A DNA stretch of 64,000 nt from an uncultured Olsenella sp. (GCA_900314535.1 OMVT01000010.1:1-64000); one strand, 5' to 3'; numbered from the stretch's first letter, positions 25,587 to 34,562 are shown. Numbers and translations are program-made. The notes: generated by a model not told the origin, from the sequence alone.

Positions 25587-25964
25587 ATGCAGAAAAGGCA
25601 TGTAACCCTGAATATCCCGCCTGAGGCGGGCTTTGCAAGGTCGGTGCGCATGCTCGCCGCCAACCTCGGCGTCGTCTGCTCGTTCTCCGTGGACGATGTG
25701 GAAGATCTGCGCATGGCTGCCGAGGAAGGCTTCGTGTATGCCTGCGCGACGAAGCCGGAGAGCTGTGCTGTCACGTTCGACCTTTCCGATGGCACGGTCG
25801 AGATCACCTACAGCCTGGGCGATGCAGATGCATCGGAAGATGAGGCCATTGCCTATGCAGACCTCCTTCTCGCTGCGCTCTGCGACGATTACGAGATCGA
25901 CGCCGACAAGCACGAGCTCTATCTCATGAAGCACGTTGGGACGGTAGAGAATGCCGACAGATAA
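25587..25964 (+). CDS. Anti-sigma factor, RsbW/SpoIIAB-like but with degenerate ATP site
   Basis: A 125-residue protein with the GHKL-type fold of RsbW/SpoIIAB (VTLNIPPEAGFARSVRMLAA, then SFSVDDVEDLRMAAEEGF). It would hold the sigma factor encoded directly downstream, whose ATG lies inside this gene (14-nt overlap). In active RsbW kinases the N-box reads ExxxN; here it is E47-G-F-V-Y51, with Tyr instead of Asn, and no DxGxG box is visible in the short C-terminal half. ATP binding and phosphorylation of an RsbV partner are therefore doubtful, and no rsbV gene is adjacent. A 12-bp palindrome overlaps its ribosome binding region. Assignment rests mainly on the N-terminal half and on gene context. 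Confidence 0.7.
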   Translation: MQKRHVTLNIPPEAGFARSVRMLAANLGVVCSFSVDDVEDLRMAAEEGFVYACATKPESCAVTFDLSDGTVEITYSLGDADASEDEAIAYADLLLAALCDDYEIDADKHELYLMKHVGTVENADR

Positions 25965-26775
25965 TCCAGCCCCCAAGGTACGCCGCCGCGTATCTTCGAG
26001 GACACCACGCGGAAAGCTTGCCTGGGACAAGGACCGGACCCGGGAACTCTTCCGCCGCTACAAGGAGGAAGGGGACACCGAGGCGCGCGAGCAGCTGATT
26101 GTGAGCCATCTGAACCTTGTCCGCTTCCTTGCTTCGAAGTTCAAGAACAGGGGAGAACCGCTCGACGACCTCATCCAGGTCGGCACGATCGGCCTCATCA
26201 AGGCCATCGATCGCTTCGAGCCCGACCGAGGCCTCGAATTTACGACGTATGCGACGCCGACGATCATGGGCGAGATCAAGCGCCACTTCCGCGACAAGGG
26301 CTGGTCGGTCCGCGTGCCGAGGCGCCTGCAGGAGCTTTCTGCCAAGGTGAACCAGGCCACCGACGAGCTCACGAAGGAGCTTCAGCGCTCGCCTTCCGTC
26401 GAAGAGATTGCAGAGCGCCTGGGCACCTCCGTCGACGAGGTCCTCGAAGCCATGGAGTCCTCGAGCGCCTACAGCGCCGTGCCTCTCGAGGCCGGCGGCT
26501 CGAACGGCGATGAGGATGCGCCATCGGTGCTCGACCACTATGCCTCCGAAGACGAGAACCTCGCGTTCTCTGATGACCGCATGGTGATCGAGGATGCGAT
26601 TCGTGGCTTCTCTCCGCGCGAGCAGGAAGTCATCCGCATGCGCTTCATCGATGGCCTCACGCAGGTCGAGATTGCAGACAAGCTCGGCATCTCCCAGGTA
26701 CAGGTCTCGAGGCTCCTTCGCCGCACACTCAAGAAAATCCAGGAGAAGATCGATCCGGACGGCGTCATGCGCTAG
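25951..26775 (+). CDS. Sigma factor of the SigB/SigF/SigG group
   Basis: A 274-residue sigma-70 family group 3 factor. Region 2 reads LIVSHLNLVRFLASKFKNRG, then DDLIQVGTIGLIKAIDRFEP and LEFTTYATPTIMGEIKRHFR, followed by DKGWSVRVPRRLQEL, all diagnostic of the SigB/F/G class. Region 3 (AKVNQATDELTKELQRSP, VEEIAERLG) and region 4 (FSPREQEVIRMRFIDGLTQV, IADKLGISQVQVSRLLRR) are complete. It directs RNA polymerase to stress or stationary-phase promoters. Overlap with the anti-sigma gene gives coupled synthesis. Sporulation is not expected in this lineage, so a general-stress role is more likely. Confidence 0.93.
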   Translation: MPTDNPAPKVRRRVSSRTPRGKLAWDKDRTRELFRRYKEEGDTEAREQLIVSHLNLVRFLASKFKNRGEPLDDLIQVGTIGLIKAIDRFEPDRGLEFTTYATPTIMGEIKRHFRDKGWSVRVPRRLQELSAKVNQATDELTKELQRSPSVEEIAERLGTSVDEVLEAMESSSAYSAVPLEAGGSNGDEDAPSVLDHYASEDENLAFSDDRMVIEDAIRGFSPREQEVIRMRFIDGLTQVEIADKLGISQVQVSRLLRRTLKKIQEKIDPDGVMR

Positions 26776-26829
26776 AGCGCCCCTAACCTGCTATCATCAA
26801 TGAGCTGGCGAATCGACCAGGGGAGGGCC

Positions 26830-28146
26830 GTGGCTCCGAAGGACAACTCATATGCGACCGCACGCAAGGTCGCTGTCGTAAGCGCTGCCATCATCGGGTG
26901 CTGCGTGGCGCTTGCTCTTGTCGTGCGGCTGCTTGGCCTCATCGGCCCTGCCCTCGAGCTTCTGCTTGTGGGCGTCGTCCTCGGCTTCATCTGCAGCCCC
27001 ATCACGAACTGGCTCGAAGATCACGGGATAGGACGTGCCCTTGCTGCCTTCATCGCCCTCGTTGTCGTGATAGCGGCGCTCGTGGGCCTGGCCGTCATCG
27101 TGGTGCCGCCCTTCATCCAGCAGCTCATGCACCTGCTGCAGACGATTCCGACCTATATCCAGCAGCTCCAGGCCCAGATCACCGATTTCATGAGCCGCTA
27201 TACGACGACCGACAACGCCGGTGCCCAGTACATGCTCTCGCAGGGCGTCTCTGCGCTCTCGTCGTTTGGCTCCACGGTCTCGCAGGATCTCATGAACAAG
27301 ATCTCGAACGGCGTCATCACGAACGCCGTGACGACTGTGAACAATATCGTGACATTCTTCCTGGGGCTCGTGCTTGCCTACTGGTTCGCGAAGGACTATC
27401 CGGTCATGGTGAGGGAGCTCGCAACGATTGCCGGCGAGCGCCACGAGCATTCCGTCACGCTCATGCTCGCGGTCATGTCGCGCTCCATGGGCGGCTATAT
27501 GCGCTCCATGGTCATCACCTCGCTGGCAAATGGCGTCCTCGCGACCGTCGGCCTGGCTCTTTTCGGCTACCCCTATGCGGGCCTTGTCGGCGTCATCACG
27601 GGCGTCGCGCATTTCATCCCGGTCGTGGGGCCCTTCGTCTCGGCGGCATTTGCCGTCGTGCTCGGACTCTTCCAGAGCCCGCTGCTTGCCCTTGAGACCT
27701 TGATCGTCATGGTCATCGCCCAGAACGTGACGGACAACCTCCTGTCGCCTCTGGTCATGCAGTCTGCCGTGCAGGTGCATCCGGTGCTCTCGCTCATCTG
27801 CATCATCATGGGCTCGGCCTTGGGCGGCGTTCTCGGCATGATTCTGGCCGTGCCGCTCACGGCTGCCATCAAGGGTGTCTTTGTGTACTACTTCGAGTCG
27901 CGCACCGGACGCCAGCTTGTCACCTATGATGGGGCTATCTTCAAGGGCAGGCCGTACGTGGACGATGCAGGAAATATCGTTCCATCCTTCGACGCCCTGG
28001 ACGATGACAGGTTCTTCGAGAGCTCCAGGCTTGTCCGGGAGCTTCCGCACGAAGGGAAGAACACGTCAAACGCTGCAGGCACCAATGCGGGCGGCAGCGC
28101 ATCTGCACACAACCCCGGAGATTCCGCCGGGAACGACAACAGGTAA
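26830..28146 (+). CDS. AI-2E family (PerM/YdiK-type) transporter
   Basis: An integral membrane protein of about 438 residues with 7-8 hydrophobic segments and the family motifs GVVLGFICSPITNWLE, the central YWFAKDYPVM region, GYPYAGLVGVITGVAHFIPV, VGPFVSAAFAVVLGL and SALGGVLGMILAVPLTAA. Members include AI-2 exporters and Na+/H+ antiporters; the substrate cannot be predicted. The C-terminal ~50 residues are polar and cytoplasmic. A TGCTATCAT motif at 26789-26797 looks like an extended -10, so a transcript would begin near 26804. This favours the GTG at 26830 (GGGGAGGG just upstream) over the ATG at 26800, though the SD-start spacing is short. Confidence 0.85.
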   Translation: MAPKDNSYATARKVAVVSAAIIGCCVALALVVRLLGLIGPALELLLVGVVLGFICSPITNWLEDHGIGRALAAFIALVVVIAALVGLAVIVVPPFIQQLMHLLQTIPTYIQQLQAQITDFMSRYTTTDNAGAQYMLSQGVSALSSFGSTVSQDLMNKISNGVITNAVTTVNNIVTFFLGLVLAYWFAKDYPVMVRELATIAGERHEHSVTLMLAVMSRSMGGYMRSMVITSLANGVLATVGLALFGYPYAGLVGVITGVAHFIPVVGPFVSAAFAVVLGLFQSPLLALETLIVMVIAQNVTDNLLSPLVMQSAVQVHPVLSLICIIMGSALGGVLGMILAVPLTAAIKGVFVYYFESRTGRQLVTYDGAIFKGRPYVDDAGNIVPSFDALDDDRFFESSRLVRELPHEGKNTSNAAGTNAGGSASAHNPGDSAGNDNR

Positions 28147-28160
28147 AGGTTTGGAGACAC

Positions 28161-30812
28161 ATGAGCACTGCTGAGTACAAGACGATGACAACAGCGGAGA
28201 TCCGCGAGGATTTCCTGCGCTTCTTCGAGAGCAAGGGCTGCAGGCTCTATCCCTCCTCCTCGCTCATCCCGGACGATCCCTCGCTGCTCCTTGCAAACGC
28301 CGGCATGAACCAGTTCAAGGAGTACTACCAGGGCACGAAGACCATGAAGGAGATCGGTGCCTGCTCCTGCCAGAAGTGCCTGCGCACGAACGATATCGAC
28401 AACATCGGCGACGCACGCCACCTGTCGTTCTTCGAGATGCTCGGCAACTTCAGCTTCGGCGGCTACACGAAGGCAGATGCCATCGAGTGGGCCTATGAGT
28501 TCATCACGGGCGAAGACCACCTCGGCCTTCCTGCCGACCGTCTCTACATGACGGTCTTCGAGGACGACGACGAGGCCATCGAGCTCTGGCATGCCCAGGG
28601 TGTGCCCTATGACCACATCTCCCGCCTCGGTGCTGAGGACAACTTCTGGGCGGCAGGTCCGACCGGCCCCTGCGGCCCCTGCTCAGAGATCTACTTCGAC
28701 CAGGGCCCTGCCTTCGAGGGCGAGCGCCCGGGCGACGACGGCGACCGCTACCTTGAGTTCTGGAACCTCGTCTTCACGCAGTATGACCGCCAGGAGGACG
28801 GCTCCATGCCGGACCTTCCGCACCGCAACATCGATACCGGCATGGGCCTCGAGCGCATCGCTGCCATCATGCAGCACAAGGGCTCGAACTATGAGGGCGA
28901 TGTCATGCGCTCCCTCATCGCGCTCGGCGAGAAGCTTGCCGGCGTCGAGTACAAAGGCAGCTCGCACCTTGCCTCCGACAAGAGCCTGCGCATCCTGGCA
29001 GACCACTCCCGTGCTGTCACGTTCATGATCGGCGACGGCATCCTGCCTTCGAACGAGGGCCGTGGCTATGTCCTGAGGAGGCTCCTGCGCCGTGCTGTCT
29101 ATCACGGACGCCTGCTCGGCATCGAGGGCCCGTTCCTCACGACGTATGCGCATGAAGTGACGAAGATCCTGGGCGATGTCTATCCGGAGCTCGTCGAGAA
29201 CCAGGCCCTCATCGACGGCATCATCGCTGCCGAGGAGGAGCGCTTCCGTGGCACGCTCGATGCAGGCGAGGCGATGCTTGCCTCCGAGATGGAAAAGCTC
29301 GGCGAGGGCGAGCAGCTTTCTGGAGACGTGGCCTTCAGGCTCCACGACACGTATGGCTTCCCGATCGATCTCACCCGCGAGATCTCCGAGACCGCAGGCC
29401 ATGCTGTCGATATGGATGCCTTCCAGGCTGCCATGGATGCCCAGAAGGAGCGCGCACGCAAGAGCGCGAACCGCGATGCCTGGGGCCAGGCCAACAACGT
29501 CTGGACGGCGCTTTCCGACCGTCTCCCGAAGACGGAGTTCACGGGCTATGATTCCGACGAGCTTGAGGGCGCGAAGGTCCTTGCTATCGTCTCTGACGGC
29601 GAAGAGGTCAAGAGCGCCGAGGCAGGAGACGAGGTCGAGGTCGTGCTCGACAGGACGCCGTTCTACGCCGAGATGGGCGGCCAGGTCGGCGATACCGGCA
29701 CGCTTTCCGGCGTCTCTGCACGCCTTGCAGTCACGGACACGAAGGGCAAGAGCGGCATGAGCGCCCATGTGGCAACCGTCGAGGAAGGCGAGCTCCATGT
29801 CGGGGATACGCTCGACTGCACGGTCGACCATGGCAGGCGTGAGCTCATCCGCCGCAACCATACGGCGACGCACCTGCTCGATGCAGCCTTGAAGCAGGTC
29901 CTCGGCGACCATGCGAACCAGGCAGGCTCGCTCGTCGAGCCCGACCGCCTGCGCTTCGACTTCACGCACTTCGAGGCACTCACGGAAGACGAGCTCGAGC
30001 GCGTCGAAGGTCTCGTGAATGCCGAAATCTTCGCTGCCGAGCCGATCGTCACGAAGGTCATGGGCCTCGAGGAAGCCAAGGCATCCGGTGCTGTGGCCCT
30101 CTTCGGCGAGAAGTACGGCGACACCGTCAGGGTCGTCTCGACAGGCGAGAGCGACCATCCGTTCTCCCGCGAGCTCTGCGGCGGCACGCATGCGAGGAAC
30201 ACGGCAGAGCTTGGCTTCTTCAAGATCGTGTCCGAGAGCTCCGTCGGCTCCAACGCACGCCGTATCGAGGCTGTGACGTCTGCAGGCGCCGTGGAGTACG
30301 TCGACGAGAGGCTCTCCATCCTGAATGACGTGGCATCCGAGCTCAAATGCCAGCCGAAGGACGTGCTCTCCCGCATCGAGGCGCTCCAGCAGGAGCTGCG
30401 TGCAGCCGAGCGCAAGGCAGAGGACCTCATGTACGGCAGCTCCTCCGACCAGGTTGCACAGGCTGTGAAGGCAGCAGAGCAGCTTGATGGCTACAAGTGC
30501 GTCTTCGCGAAGCTCGCAGGCCTCTCCGGCAAGGAGCTCCGCAATGTCTGGGATGCCGTGAGAGACGGCATGGGCGGCGAGCCCTGCGCCGCCGTCATCG
30601 CCTCTTCGACGGCAGACGGCAAGGTCGCCCTGCTTGCTGCGGCAACCGAGACCGCTGTTGCCAAGGGCTTCAATGCCGGCAAGGTCATCAAGGAGATCTC
30701 CGGCCTCGTCGGCGGCCGTGGCGGCGGCAGGCCGCAGATGGCCCAGGCAGGCGGCTCCGATGCTTCCGGCATCGATGCTGCGCTCGAGGCAGCAAAGGGT
30801 CTCGTCAAGTGA
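28161..30812 (+). CDS. alaS: Alanine-tRNA ligase
   Basis: 883 residues, full length for bacterial AlaRS. The catalytic domain opens TTAEIREDFLRFFESKGCRL, with SLLLANAGMNQFK and the ARHLSFFEMLGNFSFG class II block. The editing domain has HTATHLLDAAL and ELCGGTHARNT, with the Zn ligands H-x3-H and C-x3-H. The C-terminal DHHA1 domain ends in GLVGGRGGGRPQMAQAGG. Only 14 nt separate it from the transporter gene, so there is no T-box leader. It overlaps ruvX by GTGA. Confidence 0.98.
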   Translation: MSTAEYKTMTTAEIREDFLRFFESKGCRLYPSSSLIPDDPSLLLANAGMNQFKEYYQGTKTMKEIGACSCQKCLRTNDIDNIGDARHLSFFEMLGNFSFGGYTKADAIEWAYEFITGEDHLGLPADRLYMTVFEDDDEAIELWHAQGVPYDHISRLGAEDNFWAAGPTGPCGPCSEIYFDQGPAFEGERPGDDGDRYLEFWNLVFTQYDRQEDGSMPDLPHRNIDTGMGLERIAAIMQHKGSNYEGDVMRSLIALGEKLAGVEYKGSSHLASDKSLRILADHSRAVTFMIGDGILPSNEGRGYVLRRLLRRAVYHGRLLGIEGPFLTTYAHEVTKILGDVYPELVENQALIDGIIAAEEERFRGTLDAGEAMLASEMEKLGEGEQLSGDVAFRLHDTYGFPIDLTREISETAGHAVDMDAFQAAMDAQKERARKSANRDAWGQANNVWTALSDRLPKTEFTGYDSDELEGAKVLAIVSDGEEVKSAEAGDEVEVVLDRTPFYAEMGGQVGDTGTLSGVSARLAVTDTKGKSGMSAHVATVEEGELHVGDTLDCTVDHGRRELIRRNHTATHLLDAALKQVLGDHANQAGSLVEPDRLRFDFTHFEALTEDELERVEGLVNAEIFAAEPIVTKVMGLEEAKASGAVALFGEKYGDTVRVVSTGESDHPFSRELCGGTHARNTAELGFFKIVSESSVGSNARRIEAVTSAGAVEYVDERLSILNDVASELKCQPKDVLSRIEALQQELRAAERKAEDLMYGSSSDQVAQAVKAAEQLDGYKCVFAKLAGLSGKELRNVWDAVRDGMGGEPCAAVIASSTADGKVALLAAATETAVAKGFNAGKVIKEISGLVGGRGGGRPQMAQAGGSDASGIDAALEAAKGLVK

Positions 30813-31237
30813 GGGCGCTTGCGCTCGATATCGGGGATGCGCGCATAGGGATTGCCGCAAGCGATGCTTCTGGCATGCTTGCGGTCCCTGTCTGCGTCCT
30901 TCCGGCTCAGGAGGTCCTTTCGCTCTCCCGGAACTTCCGCCGTGTCATCGAGGACCACGAGCCGGAGATCCTGGTCTGCGGCCGTCCGAAGACGATGGCA
31001 GGGGAGGATGGGCCCCAGGCAGAGAAGATCATGTCTGAGGGCAAGGCCATTGCTGAGAGGCTTGGCCTTCCTGTCGAGTTCGAGGACGAGCGCCTCTCCT
31101 CGAGCGAGGCAAAGCGGATTCTCCGTGCACAGGGACTCTCGGAGAAGCAGATGCGCGGCAAGGTCGACTCTGTCGCAGCCTCGCTCTTCCTTCAGACCTG
31201 GCTCGACGCGAAGCGCGCGCAGGATCGAGACGCCTGA
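30809..31237 (+). CDS. ruvX: Putative Holliday junction resolvase / pre-16S rRNA nuclease (RuvX/YqgF)
   Basis: A 142-residue RNase H-fold nuclease that matures the 16S rRNA 5' end. The GTG start lies within the alaS stop (GTGA). MRALALDIGDARIGIAASD carries the first Asp. EILVCGRPKTMAGEDGPQAE matches the family's VGLPxxxxGxxGxxA block. LPVEFEDERLSSSEA holds the second acidic residue, and KVDSVAASLFLQTWLD the last Asp. The alaS-ruvX order is common in Gram-positive bacteria. A very strong terminator follows. Confidence 0.93.
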   Translation: MRALALDIGDARIGIAASDASGMLAVPVCVLPAQEVLSLSRNFRRVIEDHEPEILVCGRPKTMAGEDGPQAEKIMSEGKAIAERLGLPVEFEDERLSSSEAKRILRAQGLSEKQMRGKVDSVAASLFLQTWLDAKRAQDRDA

Positions 31238-31261
31238 TTGCCTCCAGGCACAAGAGCTTCG

Positions 31262-31298
31262 AAGCCCTTTTCCGTACAAGCGGAGAAGGGCTTTTTTC
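31262..31298 (+). terminator. Rho-independent terminator after alaS-ruvX
   Basis: A 13-bp stem (31262-31274 / 31281-31293, one G-U) with a TACAAG loop and a following run of six T. It cleanly separates the alaS operon from the PTS block. Confidence 0.93.
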
Positions 31299-31725
31299 AT
31301 GCCGGAATTTCAGCAACTGGTATCAGATGAGTCCGACCGCAAAGCTTGAGCTGTCAAGGAAAATCGGAGATTCCAACAGAATGGATCCTGGTGGCCAATA
31401 GTGCTGCCCTAGTGAAGCATTGAGAGATTCGCAAATTACTAGAAATTGCAAAATGCAAGAACAATTACGCAGACGGTATACCGAATTCTGACTGTTTTGA
31501 TATGAATACGAAAAAAAGTTACGAATTAAGACCAGATAAAAACGTTACCGGAACCGCTATATACGAAAAATATTTAATTCGGTGAGCAGTTCCTGGTGCA
31601 CAAGAATTGTTGTCGAAATATAATGACGCAGTGTGGAAAACATGGTGGACACATAAGCACATATGTTCACGAACGAGAGTCCACATGTTCTGTAGGCAGC
31701 GTGAGAGAAGTAAGGAGGAAGTTGG
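31299..31725. other. AT-rich intergenic leader of the PTS operon (no gene)
   Basis: 427 bp with no plausible reading frame and a base composition far richer in A/T than the rest of the window. It contains the PTS promoter and a structured 5' leader, described separately. Oligo-A stretches (for example around 31510 and 31546) may give bent DNA. I see no transposase remnant or direct repeats marking an insertion. Confidence 0.7.
31619..31689 (+). promoter_or_regulatory. Consensus -10 and leader stem-loop of the mannose-type PTS operon
   Basis: TATAAT (31619-31624) is a perfect -10 box; no clear -35 lies 16-18 bp upstream, so an activator may be needed. A transcript from about 31631 would hold an 11-bp stem, AACATGGTGGAC (31639-31650) with GTCCACATGTT (31679-31689), with one bulged G, about 24 nt before the strong RBS AAGGAGG. 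No T tract follows, so it could be an operator, an RNA-protein site or part of an antiterminator. Sugar control is expected but not proven. Confidence 0.5.
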
Positions 31726-32712
31726 ATGGTAGGAATCGTCCTGGCAAGCCATGGCAAGTTCGCCGAAGGCATCAAGGAATCCGGAAGCATGATCTTTGGT
31801 CCTCAGGAGGACGTCGCCGCTGTTGTCCTGACCCCCGACATGGGTCCTGACGACATGCACAAGAAGCTGCTTGACGCCATCGCCACTTTCAGCGATCAGG
31901 AGCATGTCCTGTTCTTGGTCGACCTCTGGGGTGGCACACCGTTCAACCAGGTTTCACGCATCATCGACGAGGAGAAGCACGAGGACTGGGTCGCAATCAC
32001 CGGCCTCAACCTTCCGATGCTCGTCAGCGCGTACGGCTCCCGTATGGGTGCCGACACTGCTGTCGACGTCATGAAGGAGATCTTCTCCGAGTCCAAGGAT
32101 GGCATCAAGGTGAAGCCTGAGGAGCTCGAGCCGAAGTCTGAGACCGCGGCACCCGCTCCTGCTGCAGCTGCGGCCCCGCAGGGCGCCATTCCCGAGGGAA
32201 CGGTGCTTGGCACGGGTCACATCAACTACGCGTACGTCCGCATCGACACCCGTCTGCTCCACGGCCAGGTCGCAACGGCTTGGACGAAGCAGGTCAACCC
32301 GGATCGCATCCTGGTTGTCTCCGACGGTGTCGCCCACGACGAGCTGCGCAAGACCATGATCGTGCAGGCTGCGCCTCCAGGAGTCCATGTCCATGTCATC
32401 CCGATCAGCAAGCTGATCCAGGTCGACAAGGATCCGCGCTTCGGTGCGACGAAGGCCATGGTGCTCTTCGAGACTCCGCAGGATCTGCTCGAGGCCGAGA
32501 AGGGTGGCGTCAAGTTCCCGAAGGTGTGCATCGGCTCTATGGCACATTCCGCCGGCAAGACTGTCATCAACCAGGCAATCGCCTGCGATAAGGACGATGT
32601 CAAGACGCTCAAGGAATGCCGTGACAATGGCACGGAGTTCTACGTGCAGAAGGTCCCGTCGGACCGCGTCGATGACATCTGGAAGCTTCTTGCCGAAAAG
32701 AACATGGCCTAG
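31726..32712 (+). CDS. manX: PTS mannose-family EIIAB component
   Basis: 328 residues combining IIA and IIB of a Man/Lev-type PTS. IIA: MVGIVLASHGKFAEG with phospho-acceptor His9, and LFLVDLWGGTPFNQ. An Ala/Pro-rich linker follows (about residues 143-153). IIB: YVRIDTRLLHGQVATAW with phospho-acceptor His179. Phosphate passes from HPr through both His residues to the incoming sugar. The substrate may be mannose, glucose, fructose or an amino sugar; motifs do not decide. First gene of manX-manY-manZ, behind its own promoter, RBS AAGGAGG. Confidence 0.95.
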   Translation: MVGIVLASHGKFAEGIKESGSMIFGPQEDVAAVVLTPDMGPDDMHKKLLDAIATFSDQEHVLFLVDLWGGTPFNQVSRIIDEEKHEDWVAITGLNLPMLVSAYGSRMGADTAVDVMKEIFSESKDGIKVKPEELEPKSETAAPAPAAAAAPQGAIPEGTVLGTGHINYAYVRIDTRLLHGQVATAWTKQVNPDRILVVSDGVAHDELRKTMIVQAAPPGVHVHVIPISKLIQVDKDPRFGATKAMVLFETPQDLLEAEKGGVKFPKVCIGSMAHSAGKTVINQAIACDKDDVKTLKECRDNGTEFYVQKVPSDRVDDIWKLLAEKNMA

Positions 32713-32727
32713 AGAAGGAGGGAATGT

Positions 32728-33543
32728 ATGTCACCTATTACGGTACTTCTGGTCATTATCGTGGCCTTCCTGGCAGGCATGGAAGGCATCCTCGATGAGT
32801 GGGAATTCCATCAGCCGCTCGTTGCCTGCACGCTCATCGGCCTTGTCACGGGCCACCTCGATGCAGGCATCATCCTCGGCGGCCAGCTGCAGATGATCGC
32901 TCTCGGCTGGGCAAACATCGGCGCTGCTGTCGCTCCTGATGCAGCTCTCGCTTCCGTCGCCTCCGCAATCATCATGGTCCTCGCCCTCAACGGCGGCGGC
33001 AACCAGCAGGACGCCATCACGACGTCCATGGCAGTGGCAATCCCGCTGTCCGTCGCAGGCCTCTTCCTGACGATGATCTGCCGTACGATTGCTACGGCTA
33101 TCGTCCACGCAATGGATGCCTGCGCCGAGAAGGACGACATGGCTGGCATCGACCGCTGGCAGTTCATCGCCATCGCTATGCAGGGCCTTCGTATCGCCAT
33201 CCCGGCAGCCTGCCTCTGCTTCATTCCTTCCGATGCAGTCACCGCAGCTCTTAACGCTATGCCCGCATGGCTCACCGGCGGCATGGCAGTCGGCGGCGGC
33301 ATGGTCGCTGCAGTCGGCTACTGCATGGTCATCAACATGATGGCTTCCAAGGAGGTCTGGCCGTTCTTCGCGCTCGGCTTCGTCCTTGCAGCCATCAAGG
33401 AGCTCACGCTCATCGCCCTCGGCGTCATCGGCGTCTCCCTTGCCATCATCTACCTTGGCCTCAAGGACATGGTAAAGAGCGGCTCTGGTGCAGCTGCCGG
33501 TTCCGGCGACCCGCTGGGCGACATTCTGGACGACTACGAATAG
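32728..33543 (+). CDS. manY: PTS mannose-family EIIC membrane component
   Basis: 271-residue membrane channel subunit. VAFLAGMEGILDEWEFHQPL and the LVTGHLDAGIILGGQLQMI block, then GWANIGAAVAPDAALASV, are hallmark IIC-Man segments (LGDxxTGIxxGxxLQLxxLGxxxIG type). Several hydrophobic helices follow, up to VIGVSLAIIYLGL. With IID it forms the sugar translocator, also a target of class IIa bacteriocins in other bacteria. It lies 15 nt after manX with GAAGGAGGG upstream. Confidence 0.95.
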   Translation: MSPITVLLVIIVAFLAGMEGILDEWEFHQPLVACTLIGLVTGHLDAGIILGGQLQMIALGWANIGAAVAPDAALASVASAIIMVLALNGGGNQQDAITTSMAVAIPLSVAGLFLTMICRTIATAIVHAMDACAEKDDMAGIDRWQFIAIAMQGLRIAIPAACLCFIPSDAVTAALNAMPAWLTGGMAVGGGMVAAVGYCMVINMMASKEVWPFFALGFVLAAIKELTLIALGVIGVSLAIIYLGLKDMVKSGSGAAAGSGDPLGDILDDYE

Positions 33544-33561
33544 CAGAAGGAGTGTGAAACC

Positions 33562-34506
33562 ATGGCAGAAGCAACTATTGAGAAGAACGCAGACGGCAAG
33601 ATCGTCCTCTCGAAGGCAGTCCGCAAGCAGGTCATGTGGCGCCACCAGTACCTTCAGGGCTCCTGGAACTACGAACGCATGCAGAACGGCGGCTGGTGCT
33701 TCTCGATGATCCCGGCCATCAAGGCCCTCTACAAGGATCCTGAAGACCAGAAGGCGGCACTCAAACGCCACCTCGAGTTCTACAACACGCATCCGTACGT
33801 CTCCGCTCCGGTCATCGGCGTCGTCCTCGCAATGGAGGAGGAGCGCGCTAACGGCGCCCCGATCGACGACGTTGCAATCCAGGGCGTCAAGGTCGGCATG
33901 ATGGGCCCGCTCGCCGGTGTCGGCGACCCGGTCTTCTGGTACACGGTACGCCCGATCCTCGGCGCTCTCGGTGCCTCGCTGGCCCTCTCCGGCAGCATCG
34001 TCGGTCCGCTCCTGTTCTTCATTGCCTGGAACATCATCCGTATCGCCTTCCTGTGGTACACGCAGGAGGCCGGCTACAATCTGGGCACCTCCATCACGAA
34101 GGACCTTTCCGGCGGCCTGCTCGGCAGGCTGACCGAAGGCGCTTCCATCCTCGGCATGTTCATCATCGGTGCCCTGGTCGAGCGCTGGGTCTCCATCAAC
34201 TTCACTCCTGTCGTCGCCCAGATTCCGCAGCAGGCTGGTGCCTACATCGACTGGGAGAACCTTCCGGCTGGCGCTGATGGCATCAAGCAGGCGCTCACGA
34301 TGTACAGCTCCATCGGTGCCACGGCTCTCGATCCTGTCAAGACCGTTACCCTGCAGTCCAACCTCGACCAGCTCATCCCTGGCCTTGCTGCAGTGGGCCT
34401 GACGCTGTTCTGCTGCTGGCTCCTCAAGAAGAAGGTCTCGCCGATCGTCATCATCCTGTGCCTCTTCGCACTTGGTATCGTCGGCCGTCTCCTCGGCTTC
34501 CTGTAG
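33562..34506 (+). CDS. manZ: PTS mannose-family EIID membrane component
   Basis: 314 residues. The cytoplasmic N-terminal part contains QGSWNYERMQNGGWCFSMIP and HLEFYNTHPYVSAPVIGVVL, both IID signatures. GVKVGMMGPLAGVGDPVFWY comes next and the C-terminus has hydrophobic segments ending VIILCLFALGIVGRLLGFL. Partner of IIC. The start follows manY by 18 nt (AGAAGGAG). A GNRA-loop terminator follows, so manXYZ forms the operon core. Confidence 0.95.
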   Translation: MAEATIEKNADGKIVLSKAVRKQVMWRHQYLQGSWNYERMQNGGWCFSMIPAIKALYKDPEDQKAALKRHLEFYNTHPYVSAPVIGVVLAMEEERANGAPIDDVAIQGVKVGMMGPLAGVGDPVFWYTVRPILGALGASLALSGSIVGPLLFFIAWNIIRIAFLWYTQEAGYNLGTSITKDLSGGLLGRLTEGASILGMFIIGALVERWVSINFTPVVAQIPQQAGAYIDWENLPAGADGIKQALTMYSSIGATALDPVKTVTLQSNLDQLIPGLAAVGLTLFCCWLLKKKVSPIVIILCLFALGIVGRLLGFL

Positions 34507-34528
34507 GATTGCCAAGGCGCTATCATGG

Positions 34529-34562
34529 GGCCGTGCTTCCGCAAGGGAGCACGGCCTTTTCG
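34529..34562 (+). terminator. Terminator/attenuator between manZ and the DUF956 gene
   Basis: A 12-bp stem (34529-34540 / 34545-34556, one G-U) closed by a GCAA tetraloop, followed by only four T. The short U run and the close-following gene with its own AAGGAG suggest partial read-through. Confidence 0.8.

Noticed and set aside
31590-31612. Sigma-54 -24/-12 promoter (TGGTGCAC...TTGT) before the PTS operon, as in Firmicutes lev/man operons
   Set aside because: The GG-N10-GC spacing does not fit and sigma-54 is generally absent from Actinomycetota; a consensus TATAAT lies just downstream.
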